A stretch of 64,000 bases of DNA from Enoplolaimus lenunculus (lineage: Eukaryota; Nematoda; Enoplea; Enoplida; Thoracostomopsidae), in contig JASANG010003723.1 in assembly GCA_030248215.1 (NCBI GenBank), forward strand, positions 62,001 to 126,000, written 5' to 3'. The position numbers and the translations under genes are program-made. The notes under the pieces were generated by a model, which saw only the letters and a list, made by a program, of their open reading frames with translations, was not told the origin of the DNA and searched no databases. Below, piece after piece: positions 48,558-60,018 of this stretch; position 1 is the stretch's first letter, and the number at the start of each line of letters is the position of its first letter.

Positions 48558-48891
48558 CTGTTTCGATTAGCGAATAGATGTTTAGACTAACAGAGGTTAA
48601 TAGGAATATATTCTCTTTGCTCAGAATTTTTGGAATGCGTTGAAAAAGGACACTTTTATAAGCTGTAGAATAACTTGCAAATATCAAAAAATTTGCTCTC
48701 TCTCGATACGCTGGCTGGCTTAGGAATGACGTATAGACGTGGATATCCGCTTCATAAACGAAGTCCTCGCAACGTCCATGGTCCCAGAAGCGGATATTAC
48801 AAGAAAAAATTAGTAGAAATCTAATATGACGCAATGGGCGGTGTATAAAGATTTTATGATTTTGCGTTTCGCTTGGTTACAATTCCAATCA

Positions 48892-49041
48892 TAATCAGGG
48901 GCGGAACGTTTTCCTGTGCGACTGTAATGGAGTATTACGCTTTAAGCTTTAGACTAATTTTGGCTTAGGATTTAAGGCTTAGGCTTAGGCTTAAGCTTAA
49001 AAATATGATACTATTTTTCGCCTCGGTTGTTTACATTGGCC
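48892..49041. mobile_element. A1 element
   Basis: ATAATCAGGGGCGGAACG to GTTTACATTGGCC, ending about 40 bp from the collagen stop codon. Confidence 0.7.
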
Positions 49042-49080
49042 AAAATTCTTCTGTGTTCCCTTGTGGTATTCTCGTTAAGT

Positions 49081-52000
49081 TTATCCAGTATTCGCTCCAC
49101 GCCGAAACGTCCGCCGCGGACATGGACAGTACTGACCATCTCGGCCGTCTTTGCCGTCGTTACCAGGAGGACCTGGTTCGCCAGGGATTCCGTTAATGCC
49201 GCGTCCACCGGGTGGACCAGGAGGGCCTGAAGATGGCTGGGGACCAGGCGATCCAGGTCGGCCTGAAAATAAGAAACACTGAAACCAATCAGGGTCCCTG
49301 CCAGAATTTCAATTCGGCAAATACTTTGATGTGCAGGTAAATATTTGTTGATATTTATGATCCAAATGATTCCTTTAAAGTCCGTTCAAAGTATTTTCTT
49401 GCACCTCCACCGATTTCAGGAGGGCCATATACCCCGCCTATTTCTTCTTCTGTATGCGCTCCTGGAACCGAGACTAACCAAATACCGGAAACTGGCACGG
49501 AATTTTATTGGATAAAATAAACGGCGTTCGGTTTAAAAGTTAGTTGTTGATTGGTTGTTTTATACCTGAGTAACTTTTAGAAACGAGCTGGCTAACAGTT
49601 TAGACCAATCAAACGTAAAGGAGAACTCGCTAAAATAGATGTTTGTTGTTATGGACACAAACTATACCATATAGGGATTATGTGTTGAATTTTGTAAATT
49701 TCAATATATTTCTAAGATTAAAACAAATTATAACTGAAATTTAGATAGATGAATTTTCCGTCCTGTAACGCGACAATGGGGAAATTTTTGCCAGAAAATT
49801 CAGATTTGTGTGTTCTGTATACCAACAGATGGGCCAATGTTACCTACTTTAAGGGGCGTAACCGCAGATTAAGCATCCTAAGCAAAAAAATATAATTTAG
49901 AATCTACACATAGTCTTTTATAGACCCACCAGAAACCTGGTCGACTGTTAAAGTAACATGGGCCAACAGATGTATAGCGGTTAACGTTTCGTTACTTACT
50001 GTATATACTACCTTAAGTTAAGTATAAAAGTTAACGTTCAAATTTCGGGACTCCATGTAAAGATCAGGGGCGGAACGTTTTTTTGTGGAATTAGAATAGA
50101 GTAAGCATAAGGCTTAGACTAGTTTTTTGCCTGGTTTATGCTTAGGCTTAGGCGTAGGCTTAGCAATATACTCATTCTTACGCTTAGGCTTAGGCTTAGG
50201 AATGTGCCTATAATACTGTTCCGACCCTGTTCTTTAGATTGGCCAATCTTCTCAACAATGTTAGGTTTATAATTTACTTAATCAGTAAAAGCGCTTACCA
50301 TCGCGGCCTGGTTTCCCTGGCGGTCCAGGTGGTCCACGCCGACCTTTGTCGCCAGGCGTTCCTTGAATCACTGTGGCACTTTTTCCTGGTTTGCCCGGTT
50401 TGCCAGGTGCACCGTATAACCCCGGCCTTCCAGGTTCACCATTTTTGCCTGGCTGCCCTGGTTCCGGTAGGTCAGTATTGGGAACACCAGGAATACCAGG
50501 ATGACCAGGATCTCCGGCTTTGCCTGAAATATCAGCCAGGCTGTAGTTGTAAGAGGAGCTTACAGGTGTACCCCCGTTATCCATTCGCAGAATATTACCC
50601 TTTTTGGAGCTGATACTGTAATGACCCAAATAAAAGAAGAGGCGGACCAAGTCAGTTCTGCCCAAAGAAAGAATATAAAAACAATGGTGTCGGGTTCCAC
50701 TGAGTTGAAATAAAAATAAATAACAGTCCGTAACCGAATAACTGAGGATATCCTCTGGAACAGCAAAATAAATATCAGTATTCATGTTATTCGGGACAGT
50801 ACAGTAGGTTTTTGGGGTCTATAGCTAATTGTTAAAGCGAACGTTTAAGAAAATTTAATTTCTTTCTGAACGTTTTAGCAAGAATTAAGTAGTTCAATGC
50901 AAAGACGTTCCTGCGGGGTGGCACTTCGGGCGCCATCCCCCCCTACCCAATTTGGCTTGCGCCACCCCAAATAGACTCGGACTAAAAGTAAACCAAATAG
51001 AAATTTCTGCGGACACCCCTGCTTCAACGCATAACGGTCCCATGCTTAATGTAATGTTTCAAGAATATGGGTTGAAATGTTATAACATAGTTTCGTTTTT
51101 GGTTAGAATTTAAACTGAATACGCAAGTACTAACAATTTCATTGGCTTCCAAGACGGACCAATCAGATGCAAAGAGGGCCAAATTTTGAATCTTTCCATT
51201 GGCTGGTTCGTGATTTACAGGGCCATCGTCATCTGGTGATAGATGCTACGCACATTTGAGCATAATGAGAATACAGGTTCATATTCTATATAATTTGAGT
51301 AGCATCGTTGACCAGTTGGTGATAGGTCTTGTAACTTTCAAACTAGTGAATGACGAGGTTTGATATTCTGCATATTTTTGCATTTAACCCTTTTCTCACA
51401 TAAATATTTTCTATTTCCCCTGAGTCCTACTTTTATTGTAGGATTCGAACTCCAGTGACTGGAGTGGGAGGCGTATACCATCACCACTCAGCTATAGGAG
51501 CTTGATGCTCGAGCCCGGGGGGGGGGGGCTCTCACGTCTTGTGGTGATTTAGTACATTTAGTACTATGTATACGTATTGCAGTTGTTCAACACGGTGCGA
51601 TATATATTATTTACCGTATATACACTGCGCTGAGTTGCCTATAGGCAATTCAATGTGAGAAGGGGTTAATTTTATGCTTCTCTAGGAACAGTAGTCAGAT
51701 CCGCATTTGCAGGAGTTTCTCAGTTGGAAAACCTATCGCCAACTGAGTGATAGATGCTATACGTATTTGAGAATATAGCCCAATATGTTTGAGTAGAGTT
51801 AGCTACCTAGTCTGCCTGGGGGTCCTGGCGGTCCAAGCAATCCGGCTGGGCACGCGGGACAGTACATTTCGGGTAACTTTGTCAGATCAATGCCGTCAAT
51901 TCCAGGTGTTCCGGTTTCGCCATCGGCACCTGGATATCCGTCTAAAATCAAAATGCTAAGGGCCAAAATATATCACTCTGAAAGAACCTGCGAGCTGTGC

Positions 52001-54446
52001 CATAAAACAATCTAAAGACGTTTGGGCCAATGTTACTTTAAGGGGCGTAACAGTAGATAAAGCGTATTCCTAAGCCTAAGGCTAAGGCTAAGCGTTGCAA
52101 AAATGTGTTCCTAAGCCTAAGCCTAAGCGTTGCAAAAATGTGTTCCTAAGACTAAGCCTAAGCCTAAGCGTTGCAAAAATGTGTTTCTAAGCCTAAGCCT
52201 AAGCCTAAGCGTTGCAAAAATGTGTTCCTAAGCCTAAGCCTAAGCCTAAGCGTTGCATAAATGTGTTCCTAAGCATAACCCTAAGCCTAAGTGTTGCAAA
52301 AATGAGTTCCTGTCCCTAAGCATAAGCCTAAGCCTAAGCGTTGCAAAAATGTGTTCCTAAGCCTTAGCCTAAGCCTAAGCGTTGCAAAAGCGTATTCTTA
52401 AGCCTAAGCCTAAGCCTAAGCGTTGTAAAAATGGGTTCCTAAGCCTAAGCCTAAGCCTAAACGTTGCATAAACGTGTTCCTAAACCTAAGCCTAAGCGTT
52501 GCATAAATGTGTTCCTAAGCCTAAGCCTAAGCCTAAGCGTTGCAAAAATGTGTTTCTAAGCCTAAGCCTAAGACTAAGCGTTGCAAATATGTGTTCCTAA
52601 GCCTAAGGCTAAGCCTAAGCGTTGCATAAACGTGTTCCTAAGCCTTAGCCTAAGCCTAAGCGTTGCATAAACGTATTCCTAAGCCTAAGCCTCAGCCTAA
52701 GCGTTGCATAAATGTGTTCCTAAGCCTAAGCCTAAGCCTAAGCGTTGCATAAATGTGTTCCTAAGCCTAAGCCTAAGCTTATGCCTAAGCAAAAAATGTA
52801 ATCTAGAATCTAAACCCACGCTAAACGCAAATAACAGGAAGTTGTTTAGCTTATATACAAATACTGGTCAATCTTATTTTAGGGGTGTAACAGTAAATTA
52901 AGCATATTCCTAAGCCTAAGCCTAAGTCTAAGCGTCGCAAAAGCATATCCTAAGCCTAAGCCTAAACCTAAGCAAAAAGTGTAATCCAGAATCTAAACTT
53001 TACTTTTTTATAGACCCACCAGAAACCTGGACGTCCCTTAAAGTAACTCCGGCCGACGTTTGGGCTCTCGCTGTCTAAAGAATGACTACTAGCGTTCAAA
53101 ACTGATTTCTTAGCTTAGCGATAGAGTATAAACTTAAATTAAATTGTTAGCTAAGACTCAAAGTTTACAGCGTTTCTTCTAACTTATAATGCATCGTCCA
53201 CATTATCTTGTGTACACCATGTCACTATTCTAACTATCACACCAACAACTTCAAAGTTGTCTAACCGTGACCAGCTTCGCCAGGCCGTCCAGGCGGTCCC
53301 GATGGGCACTTGTGGACGCCTTCGCATTCTGAAATATAAACCAAAGGTTTTAGTTTCGACTCAAATCTGAATTTAAAACTCTCTGACGACTCAGATATTA
53401 AAATTTTAAGCATATTAAAAATTAAAACGTCACATTTTTGGTGTAATGCTGTCAAAATTTCACTAATACAAACAGCGGCAAATGTATAGAACAGGGTGGT
53501 AACAGTAGTACAAGCATATTCCTAAACCTAAGCTTAAGCCTATACCAACGCGTAAAAGAATGAGTTTATACTTATAAGCCTAGGCCTATGCAAAAAATTA
53601 ACTTAAAGCTTAAGCTTACTCTATTGCAGTCCCGTCAGAAAAACGTTGCGCACCTGATCTTTGAGCTCAAACAGCTTACTACAACTTTGAACAGCGTTTC
53701 GCTTTTCTCGTCCAGAATCACGAACAAAGTCAGGACGCCTGAGTTTCAGGATATCGATCCACGCAGCGTCTGTCAGATCCTATCAAACGATTAAATTTAT
53801 GTGTAACGTCGAAAGTATAAACAGAAATTGAAAAATGACGTTTTTTCTCAAGATTTCAACTGCAGTTTGAATGAGATTTGAACTCCAGTTGGCGTAAGAT
53901 TTCAACTCAAGTTTGTTTAACACTTTCTCACATGGATATTTTCATTTTCATATGAGATGTAATTTAAAGGTATATAAGTTTCGATCCACAGTCTCTTGGG
54001 TTGGAGGCGTTTACGATGACCACTCAGCTATAGGAGCTTGACGCTCGATCTCACGGGGGCTCTCACGTCTGGTAGAGATTTCGTGCTGCGTATATATATT
54101 AGAATTTTTAAGCAGTGTATACAGTGTCTGTATTGCTTGTATATTAATTGTATTTAGTTGCTCATAGTATACGTTATAAGTTAATTGGTTAAGATTGAAG
54201 CATTTTCCTCGAATTGAATTGTAAGGTATTTTCGAATTAATAAATTAGCGAATAAACTGAGTTTTGTGTAAATTTTTTAATTATAAACGAAAAAAACTAA
54301 AACAATCGGAGTCTTACTTTAAAATCGTCAATCTCTGCCATTAAAACATCTTTAATATCAGACATTTGTTGGTATAACAATGGCACTACAACCAGACCAA
54401 TCAGTAAGCCACCACAACTAGCAAAAACTGTACCAAATATAGCAAC
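49081..54446 (-). CDS. Nematode cuticle collagen, six exons, first exon not found
   Basis: Exons 54446-54318, 53779-53680, 53328-53266, 51941-51807, 50523-50299 and 49262-49081 join in phase (277 codons plus stop). The first encodes the membrane segment of cuticle collagens (VAIFGTVFASCGGLLIGLVV then LLYQQM). The second ends near REKR, a subtilisin-type cleavage site. Then come a Cys knot (SCKCEGVHKCP), Gly-X-Y blocks broken by YCPACP, a longer Gly-X-Y block and a terminal YCPCPRR tail. Such chains are secreted by the hypodermis, cleaved, cross-linked through cysteines and built into the cuticle. Every internal junction splits a Gly codon after its first base or keeps phase, typical of the family. 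The exon could start at 54476 with a TAG acceptor, adding ten residues. The initiator ATG must lie upstream; I could not place it. Confidence 0.93.
49832..49964. mobile_element. A2 element with exact 8-bp target duplication
   Basis: GGCCAATGTTACC to AAAGTAACATGGGCC; AACAGATG on both sides. It has almost lost the TTAGGC core. Confidence 0.88.
50052..50244. mobile_element. A1 element
   Basis: CCATGTAAAGATCAGGGGCG to TGTTCTTTAGATTGGCC, two TTAGGC arrays, in the last collagen intron 55 bp from an exon. Confidence 0.8.
51288..51787. repeat. D element interrupted by a T element
   Basis: CAGTTGGTGATAGG and AACTAGTGAATGACG on the left and CTATCGCCAACTG plus ATACGTATTTGAGAATATAG on the right are the two halves of a D element; 51388-51665 is a T element between them. 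Confidence 0.7.
51388..51665 (-). mobile_element. T element with TTAA target duplication and tRNA-like module
   Basis: TTAA at 51384-51387 and 51666-51669. Ends CCCTTTTCTCACAT and TGTGAGAAGGGG are mirrored. On the minus strand it carries AGTTCGAATCC (box B) and AGCTGAGTGGTGATGG (box A), in the same order as the copy at 42787. A run of ten or more G lies inside. Confidence 0.8.
52025..53054. mobile_element. Composite A2 element with 35-bp TTAGGC-bearing satellite, in collagen intron
   Basis: The whole block is flanked by an exact 8-bp duplication, GACGTTTG (52017-52024 and 53055-53062). It opens with GGCCAATGTTACTTT and closes with the reverse-complement end. From about 52065 to 52790 lie about 20 units of three or four CCTAAG repeats plus CGTTGCAAAAATGTGTT (about 35 bp). 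At 52819-52861 is a non-element spacer, then a second A2 body. The spacer matches DNA beside the A2 copy at 46526. Confidence 0.85.
53480..53662. mobile_element. A1 element
   Basis: AATGTATAGAACAGGGTGG to GCACCTGATCTTTGAG; its right end touches collagen exon 53680-53779. Confidence 0.65.
53921..54120 (-). mobile_element. T element, worn right end
   Basis: TTAA at 53917-53920, then CACTTTCTCACATGG. The minus strand keeps a box A (CTATAGCTGAGTGGTC) but box B is degraded. Confidence 0.6.
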
Positions 54447-54870
54447 CTTAAAACAAACTGTTCCTATAAGCTTGACCTATTGTTATTAACGTAAGGGCCA
54501 AAAATTATGCAAATTTCAAACAGTTGATTAATCAACTCAGATAGCGAGTTAGTTATTTCTTTAGTTAATGACAGTAAACATTAATTCATATTGAGTGGAA
54601 TGGATTCTCACTCTGAGTTGAGGTGATTCCGGGTGAGTTGATTAAAGCCTCATTCAAACGCGCAAGTTTTTACAGCGAGAACTTGCTGCTGCAAATATGA
54701 ACGAAATACTTGCAGCTGCAAGTATTTTCAAATCAAACTGCAGATGCAAGAAATTATTTCTTTCGCTCCAGACTCATAGCTACAGTACCTAAAGTTGAAG
54801 GTATTCAAGAGACAGTCCTATAATTCCACCCTGACAGCGATATTTACAATTTTCAGAACATCCAAAAATA

Positions 54871-55062
54871 GGCCAATGTAAAGAAAACGGGCAAAACAAT
54901 ATTATAAGCATATTCCTAAGCCTAAGCTTAGCGTAAGAATGAACATATTCCTAAGCCTAAGCCTAATCCTAGGCCTAGCAAAAAATAGTCTAAAGCTGTA
55001 TATAAGCTTACTCTATTGCAGTCCCACAGAAAAACGTTCCTCCCCTGATTTTTACATGGGCC
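54871..55062. mobile_element. A1 element with exact 8-bp target duplication
   Basis: GGCCAATGTAAAGAAAACGG to CCTGATTTTTACATGGGCC; CAAAAATA on both sides. Confidence 0.88.
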
Positions 55063-55076
55063 CAAAAATATATGAA

Positions 55077-55322
55077 CCAGGGTGCAACAAGGAGGTGAAA
55101 AAAATGAGCCTAAGGTGAACACATTTTGCCCGATACGGAAAAGATGCCAAGGGTGAAATATGTAATGTCAAAATTTAACAATTTTAATGGTAAATCTGCT
55201 AAAAATTGTGAAAAAGTTGATTTTGATCGTAAGTGTTCGAATGTCCGACAATAATTACGCCGAGTCCGGAGCCGGAGGTCGATTTTCTGCTTGAGCCAGA
55301 ACCAGGTGTCTGATTACACCAT
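55077..55322. repeat. P element
   Basis: CAGGGTGCAACAAGGAGGTG at the left; GTCCGGAGCCGGAGGTCG and GTCTGATTACACC at the right, as in the P copy at 15051. Confidence 0.6.
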
Positions 55323-55739
55323 GTCAATGACGTACCTTTGAAGTTTTTGCCATACCGGTACCAATAACGCTTAACTCACTCCGAACTGAGTGAAAATTAT
55401 CGAAAACTTTTCCACAGCTGATTTTGCTGTAAAATTACAAAATAGAACAAAAAAACACTTTTCAAACAAAATGAAAGAAAAATTGAAAAATTTGACAAAA
55501 TTTCTTAATACAAAAAAGTAAATATGTTTTTAGTCAAAATTGAGAAATGTACCAATCACAGTTCAGTAAATATTAAATATCAAAATGTTGACAATTTTTC
55601 TAAAATTCGAGAGTACTCGAGTCTTTCAGCTGATTTGATTTTGAAAATCAAATTTCAAACATTGATATGATGTTTGCTCAATATATTTGCCTGTTTGCAA
55701 GCATAGCAATAAAAAATTTCAGATAAACAACACAACAGA

Positions 55740-55915
55740 AACTTTCCGTTTTAGGAGCGGATCGTTGTTTTGCGGACTGCATTAAATTAAGCTTTAGCTT
55801 TAGACTTTATTTTTTGATTAGGCTTAGGTGTACGCTCATTCCGACGCTTTAGGCTTAGGCTTACGCTTTATTAATATGCTTATACTACTGTTACGGCCGT
55901 GTTGTTTACTTTGGC
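55740..55915. mobile_element. A1 element
   Basis: AGGAGCGGATCGTTGTTTTG to TTACTTTGGCC, with a second, shorter A1 copy at 55974-56092. Confidence 0.65.
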
Positions 55916-56586
55916 CTATATTATTGCAGACCTGCTGCTCCTGCAATTAACAGCGTTCTACAATAATATAACCCAAAGTAAACAACAGGGTTGCAACAGT
56001 AGTGTAAGCTCATACTTCAGATTAGTCTTAGGCGTAGAAATATGCTTATACTACTGTTACGGCCCTGATCTTTACTTTGGCCCATACTATGCAGTTGAAC
56101 GCTGTTAATTGCTGGAACAGTATTGGATTGAAACTTATGGCAAAATAGCAATATTACAAACTTGAATTACAATTCACAATAATTAACTTAAAATTTTAAG
56201 AATGGATTCTCAAATAGAAGTTATTCAAATGACAAAACACAGGTTTTTTTGACCGTTTTAGCTGAAACCTAAAAGTTGAGATATACAGCCTGATTTGCGG
56301 TTTTCTTAAATTTGTTAAGGCGAAAAATTAAGTACTTTGTATAAGCAAGAGTACATAAGCACAGAGTGTAATACTTCGTCGTACTCTGCATTATAAGCAA
56401 ACTACTTATTTACAGGCTTTATACCCAAACTGAAATGAAATCGTGGCTGCACAGCACCCCCTGGGTCTAAGGTAAAATTGGCGACACGGTCCTTAATTTT
56501 GCGTAAAACTTTTAAAAGGGGGTTGATTTGATCATACCCTTCGCAACTTACTTAATTATTTATTTGGTTTTTTTGTCAAAAAAATT

Positions 56587-56800
56587 GGTCAATGTTACTT
56601 TAAGGGGCGTAACAGTAGATTAAGCGCATTCCTAAGCCTAAGCCTAAGCCGAAGCGTTGCGTTGCAAAAATGAATACCTAAGCCTAAGCCTAAGCCTAAG
56701 CCAAAGCTTAAGTCTAAGCAAAAAAATGTAATCTAGAATCTAAATCTACTATTTTATAGACCCACCAGAAACCTGGACACCCCTTAAAGTAACATGGGCC
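56587..56800. mobile_element. A2 element with exact 8-bp target duplication
   Basis: GGTCAATGTTACTTTAAGGG to AAAGTAACATGGGCC; AAAAAATT on both sides. Confidence 0.88.
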
Positions 56801-57441
56801 AAAAAATTAATAAGCATTACACAATATTTTTCGTTAAAATGACAAACGTTAGCCACAAAAATAAGGCGTTGCTTAAATCCTGCACATTTTAGCTTATCGA
56901 ATTACACACAGCTGAGGAAATAAGGTTCTTACGCCTCAAAATAACAAAATATCTCATTTTTGGCTTAAATTTGGTAATACATTGTCAGGTTCGTCAAATA
57001 TTTTCCTGTCTTTTTCTTCTTTATTTGTAAAAAAATAAACCCGATATGTGAACGATTTGCCTCACTTTATTAATATTATACGCTTTTAAATCTATACCAA
57101 ACAAGCTGAATAGCATTCTGGTCGTAACAGTTGCCTTCAACCCGCTGAAGCTTCAGTTTACATTAATTCTTCGCACGACCCATGGTTACTTTTAGCACCG
57201 TTCTGCTTTAAGGTGAGACTGCAATAGAGTAGGCTTAGACTTCTAGACTATATTTTTAGCTAAGGCATTAGGCCAGTTTTCTGGTGAGGACTGTGAAAGA
57301 GTAGGTTTAGATTTCTAGACTACATTTTTAGCTTAGGCTTAGGTTTATACTTTTTTCATCGGTTAGGCTTAAGCTTTTGCATATAAAGACTTTGTGATGT
57401 GAAACAGAAAAAATTGTTGCAGACTGCCAGTTCCCTTTCCA

Positions 57442-57644
57442 GGCCCATGTTACATTAAGGGGCGTCAAGGTTTCTGGTGTGTCTATAAAAGAGTTGGTTT
57501 AGAGTCTAGAATACATTTTTTTGCTCAGGCTTAGGCTTAGACTTAGGATTAGGCTTAGGAGCACATTTTTACAACGTTTAGGCTTAGGCTTAGGCTTAGG
57601 AATACACTTAATCTACTGTTACGCCCCTTAAAGTTTACATTGGC
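57442..57644. mobile_element. A2 element
   Basis: GGCCCATGTTACATTAAGGG to CTTAAAGTTTACATTGGCC, with two TTAGGC arrays. Confidence 0.75.
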
Positions 57645-57761
57645 CCAACGACCATTTTTATGCTTTTCGTTCATTTTATTCAAGTTGGTCTCTGCTTATA
57701 ATAACACCTATGCTCAAATTCTAAAACTGTTGCAGTGCCTATTACCGGCTAATATACTTTT

Positions 57762-57932
57762 TGGCCCATGTAAAGATCAGTGGCGAAACGTTTTCCGGCG
57801 GACTACAATAGAGTAAGCTTAAGCTTTACACAATTTTTTGCTTAGAATTAAGCTTTACTATAATTTGCGCTTAGGTTTAGGTATATGTTTAGGAATATGC
57901 TTATACTATTGTTACGACCCTGTGCTTTTGCA
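57762..57932. mobile_element. A1 element
   Basis: GGCCCATGTAAAGATCAGTG to TTACGACCCTGTGC; the outermost right end is altered. Confidence 0.7.
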
Positions 57933-58743
57933 AACAAAACATCCAATATATGTTCGACTAAAAAATTCCCGCAGCTGTCTAAGTTCCGCCCATAAGCAGT
58001 GCAAAATTTAGCTAAATTTAAGTGTTTCGCTCGAGACCTTTTCGGGATTATTGTAAGGACAGTGTACCTTCTACCAGTTAGCAACAGATATCCAATCAAA
58101 CCATTTACGGCCCCAGTAAGCAAAAAATTTCAAATAATTTTTTTGCATTTTATAAAATAATTACGAAAAATATTAATTTTCAGGGTTTGGCCATACTCTG
58201 ATGCTAACTGGTGATAGGTGCTGTACACATTTAAAAATAACCGGCTTGATATCATTAATGATATTGTAAACCAGAAGTTTCTCGAAAAGCTTGCAACGTA
58301 CAATACAATCGTTCAATTTTCTACTATATATGAATAAATAAATACATAAATAAATAAATAAATAAATAAATAAATATATACATATATATTGGTGCTTTGC
58401 ATCTCTCAACCAACCAGATTCCTCAATTTTGTGTTGCAAGTTTAAATATTGTTGTCTTGCATTAATAAACTATTTTTTTATAAATTTTTTATTGTATTTT
58501 TCTATTTGAGTACCAGGTTAATAATAGCAGACGCAGTTGATGCTGTTAATTTTGAGTAAATCAAAAATAAGAGTTCTATATATTCGTATCTATCAGAGTT
58601 TTGCACAAATTGGTTATCAGAAGCGAAAAAATTGTTTCAAATAAATTTTTTCAAAATAAAAATATTTTAATAATCCGAAGAATGAGAAATTTGCCAATGG
58701 CGTCATCGAGCGAAAGCTGGCAAAGTTAAATCATTATGCCCTC

Positions 58744-58920
58744 GGTTCATGTTACTTTTGGTGCCGTCTCGGTTTCTGGTGAGTCTGTAAAAGAGTAGGC
58801 TTACATTGTAGACGAAATTTTTTTGCTTAGGCTTCGGCTTAGGAATACGCTTTTACAACGCTGAGGCTTAGGTTTAGGAATACGCTTAACCTACTGTTAC
58901 GACCCTAAAAGTAACATTGG
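58744..58920. mobile_element. A2 element
   Basis: GGTTCATGTTACTTTTGG to CCTAAAAGTAACATTGG, with TGCCCTC on both sides. Confidence 0.75.
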
Positions 58921-59236
58921 TTGTGCCCTCCGTAACTTCGGTTTTATCTTGCATACTGCATTTGTCTATTTTTTCTCTTTTTTCTTCTTTTTTTAAGATT
59001 ATTCCTCACATACGGCCATAAATTTAATTACTCATTCTTGGAAAATGTTACGTAATAAAGAACGGTTCGGCAAAATTTGTTGTAAACTACGCTGAAACAG
59101 TTGTAACGGTTACTTTTTGCGAGTTTGCCTCAACGAAGTCGTGTTTAGATGGTTGTTCGCAATTTTTTTTTCATTTGCATATTATGCATGTTCCATACTA
59201 CATATTAAACTCCTACTATTAATATTCTTGCCAGTA

Positions 59237-59464
59237 CACTGTAAATTAAAGTAAAATGAATTTAATTCAGGATAAGTTGAATCACGGAGTCTGAATTAGG
59301 TCTTTTAGAACTTAATAGAATTCTGAATTGATTGAACTCATTCTGAGTTAATTGATCAACTCACCCACAAATTTAATCAGCTCAGAGAGAGTTAATATTT
59401 ACTGTTATTAACTCCGAAATAACCAGAAATAATTAATTAATTTTCTGAGTGGAATTTACAGTGT
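59237..59464. repeat. C palindromic element
   Basis: CACTGTAAATTAAAGTAAAA to GTGGAATTTACAGTG, with TA on both sides. Confidence 0.8.
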
Positions 59465-59811
59465 ACGTGTTATTAATTTTCCATAAATCGTTGGTAGTGG
59501 GACGAACCTAAATTGATACACAAAATAAACCTTGTAAAGGTTGTAATTTACAAATGTGCGCTTGTTAAGGTATTATTTCAACAGATAATAATTTAAACTT
59601 TTAAAATATATGAATTATTAATTATACATCAACTCACTGGTCGATGCTTTGCTATCGAATTTATGGCGGTCGTACGTTGACACTTAACGTCGCAGTTGCT
59701 CCAGGTGACTCTTCCTTGAAATGCGGGGTCTTTAGTCTTCGCCCAGTTTGAATCTATACCCGTAGGCGCATTGCTAATGTTCTCAACTGTGTATAGCGAC
59801 TATTAGCATAC

Positions 59812-60018
59812 ACTGCAAAAATAGTTTGTCAAATTGACCCTCTCCGAAATACGCTCTACTGGATTACACAAACTGAGTCACATTCCACTCGGCCAGTGTT
59901 AAATTCGACTCACTAAGTCGCACGTTTGACTCTGGCGGAGTCGAATTTGACTCCGTTTGTGTAGTGCCGTAGAGCCTATTTCAGAGAGAGTCAATTTTAC
60001 TCACCATTTTTTGCAGCG
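59812..60018. repeat. B element inside a D fragment
   Basis: CACTGCAAAAATAGTTTGTC to TCACCATTTTTTGCAGCG with TA on both sides. TTCTCAACTGTGTATAGCG to its left is a D end. Confidence 0.75.

Larger units (their letters stand above)
44687..49080. other. Intergenic region between sphingomyelinase and collagen
   Basis: No exon recognised. It holds A1 elements (44769, 46140, 46925, 48892), an A2 element (46526), a B element (45710), a degraded T element (about 45340-45480), I-like DNA rich in TTAAGT (47235-47900) and a C element (48346). Confidence 0.6.

Noticed and set aside
57848-58123. Minus-strand frame with a hydrophobic start (LIGYLLLTG) that might be a membrane protein or the collagen's first exon
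   Set aside because: It begins at TTG, has no good acceptor, runs into an A1 element and matches no family I know; its phase does not fit the collagen.
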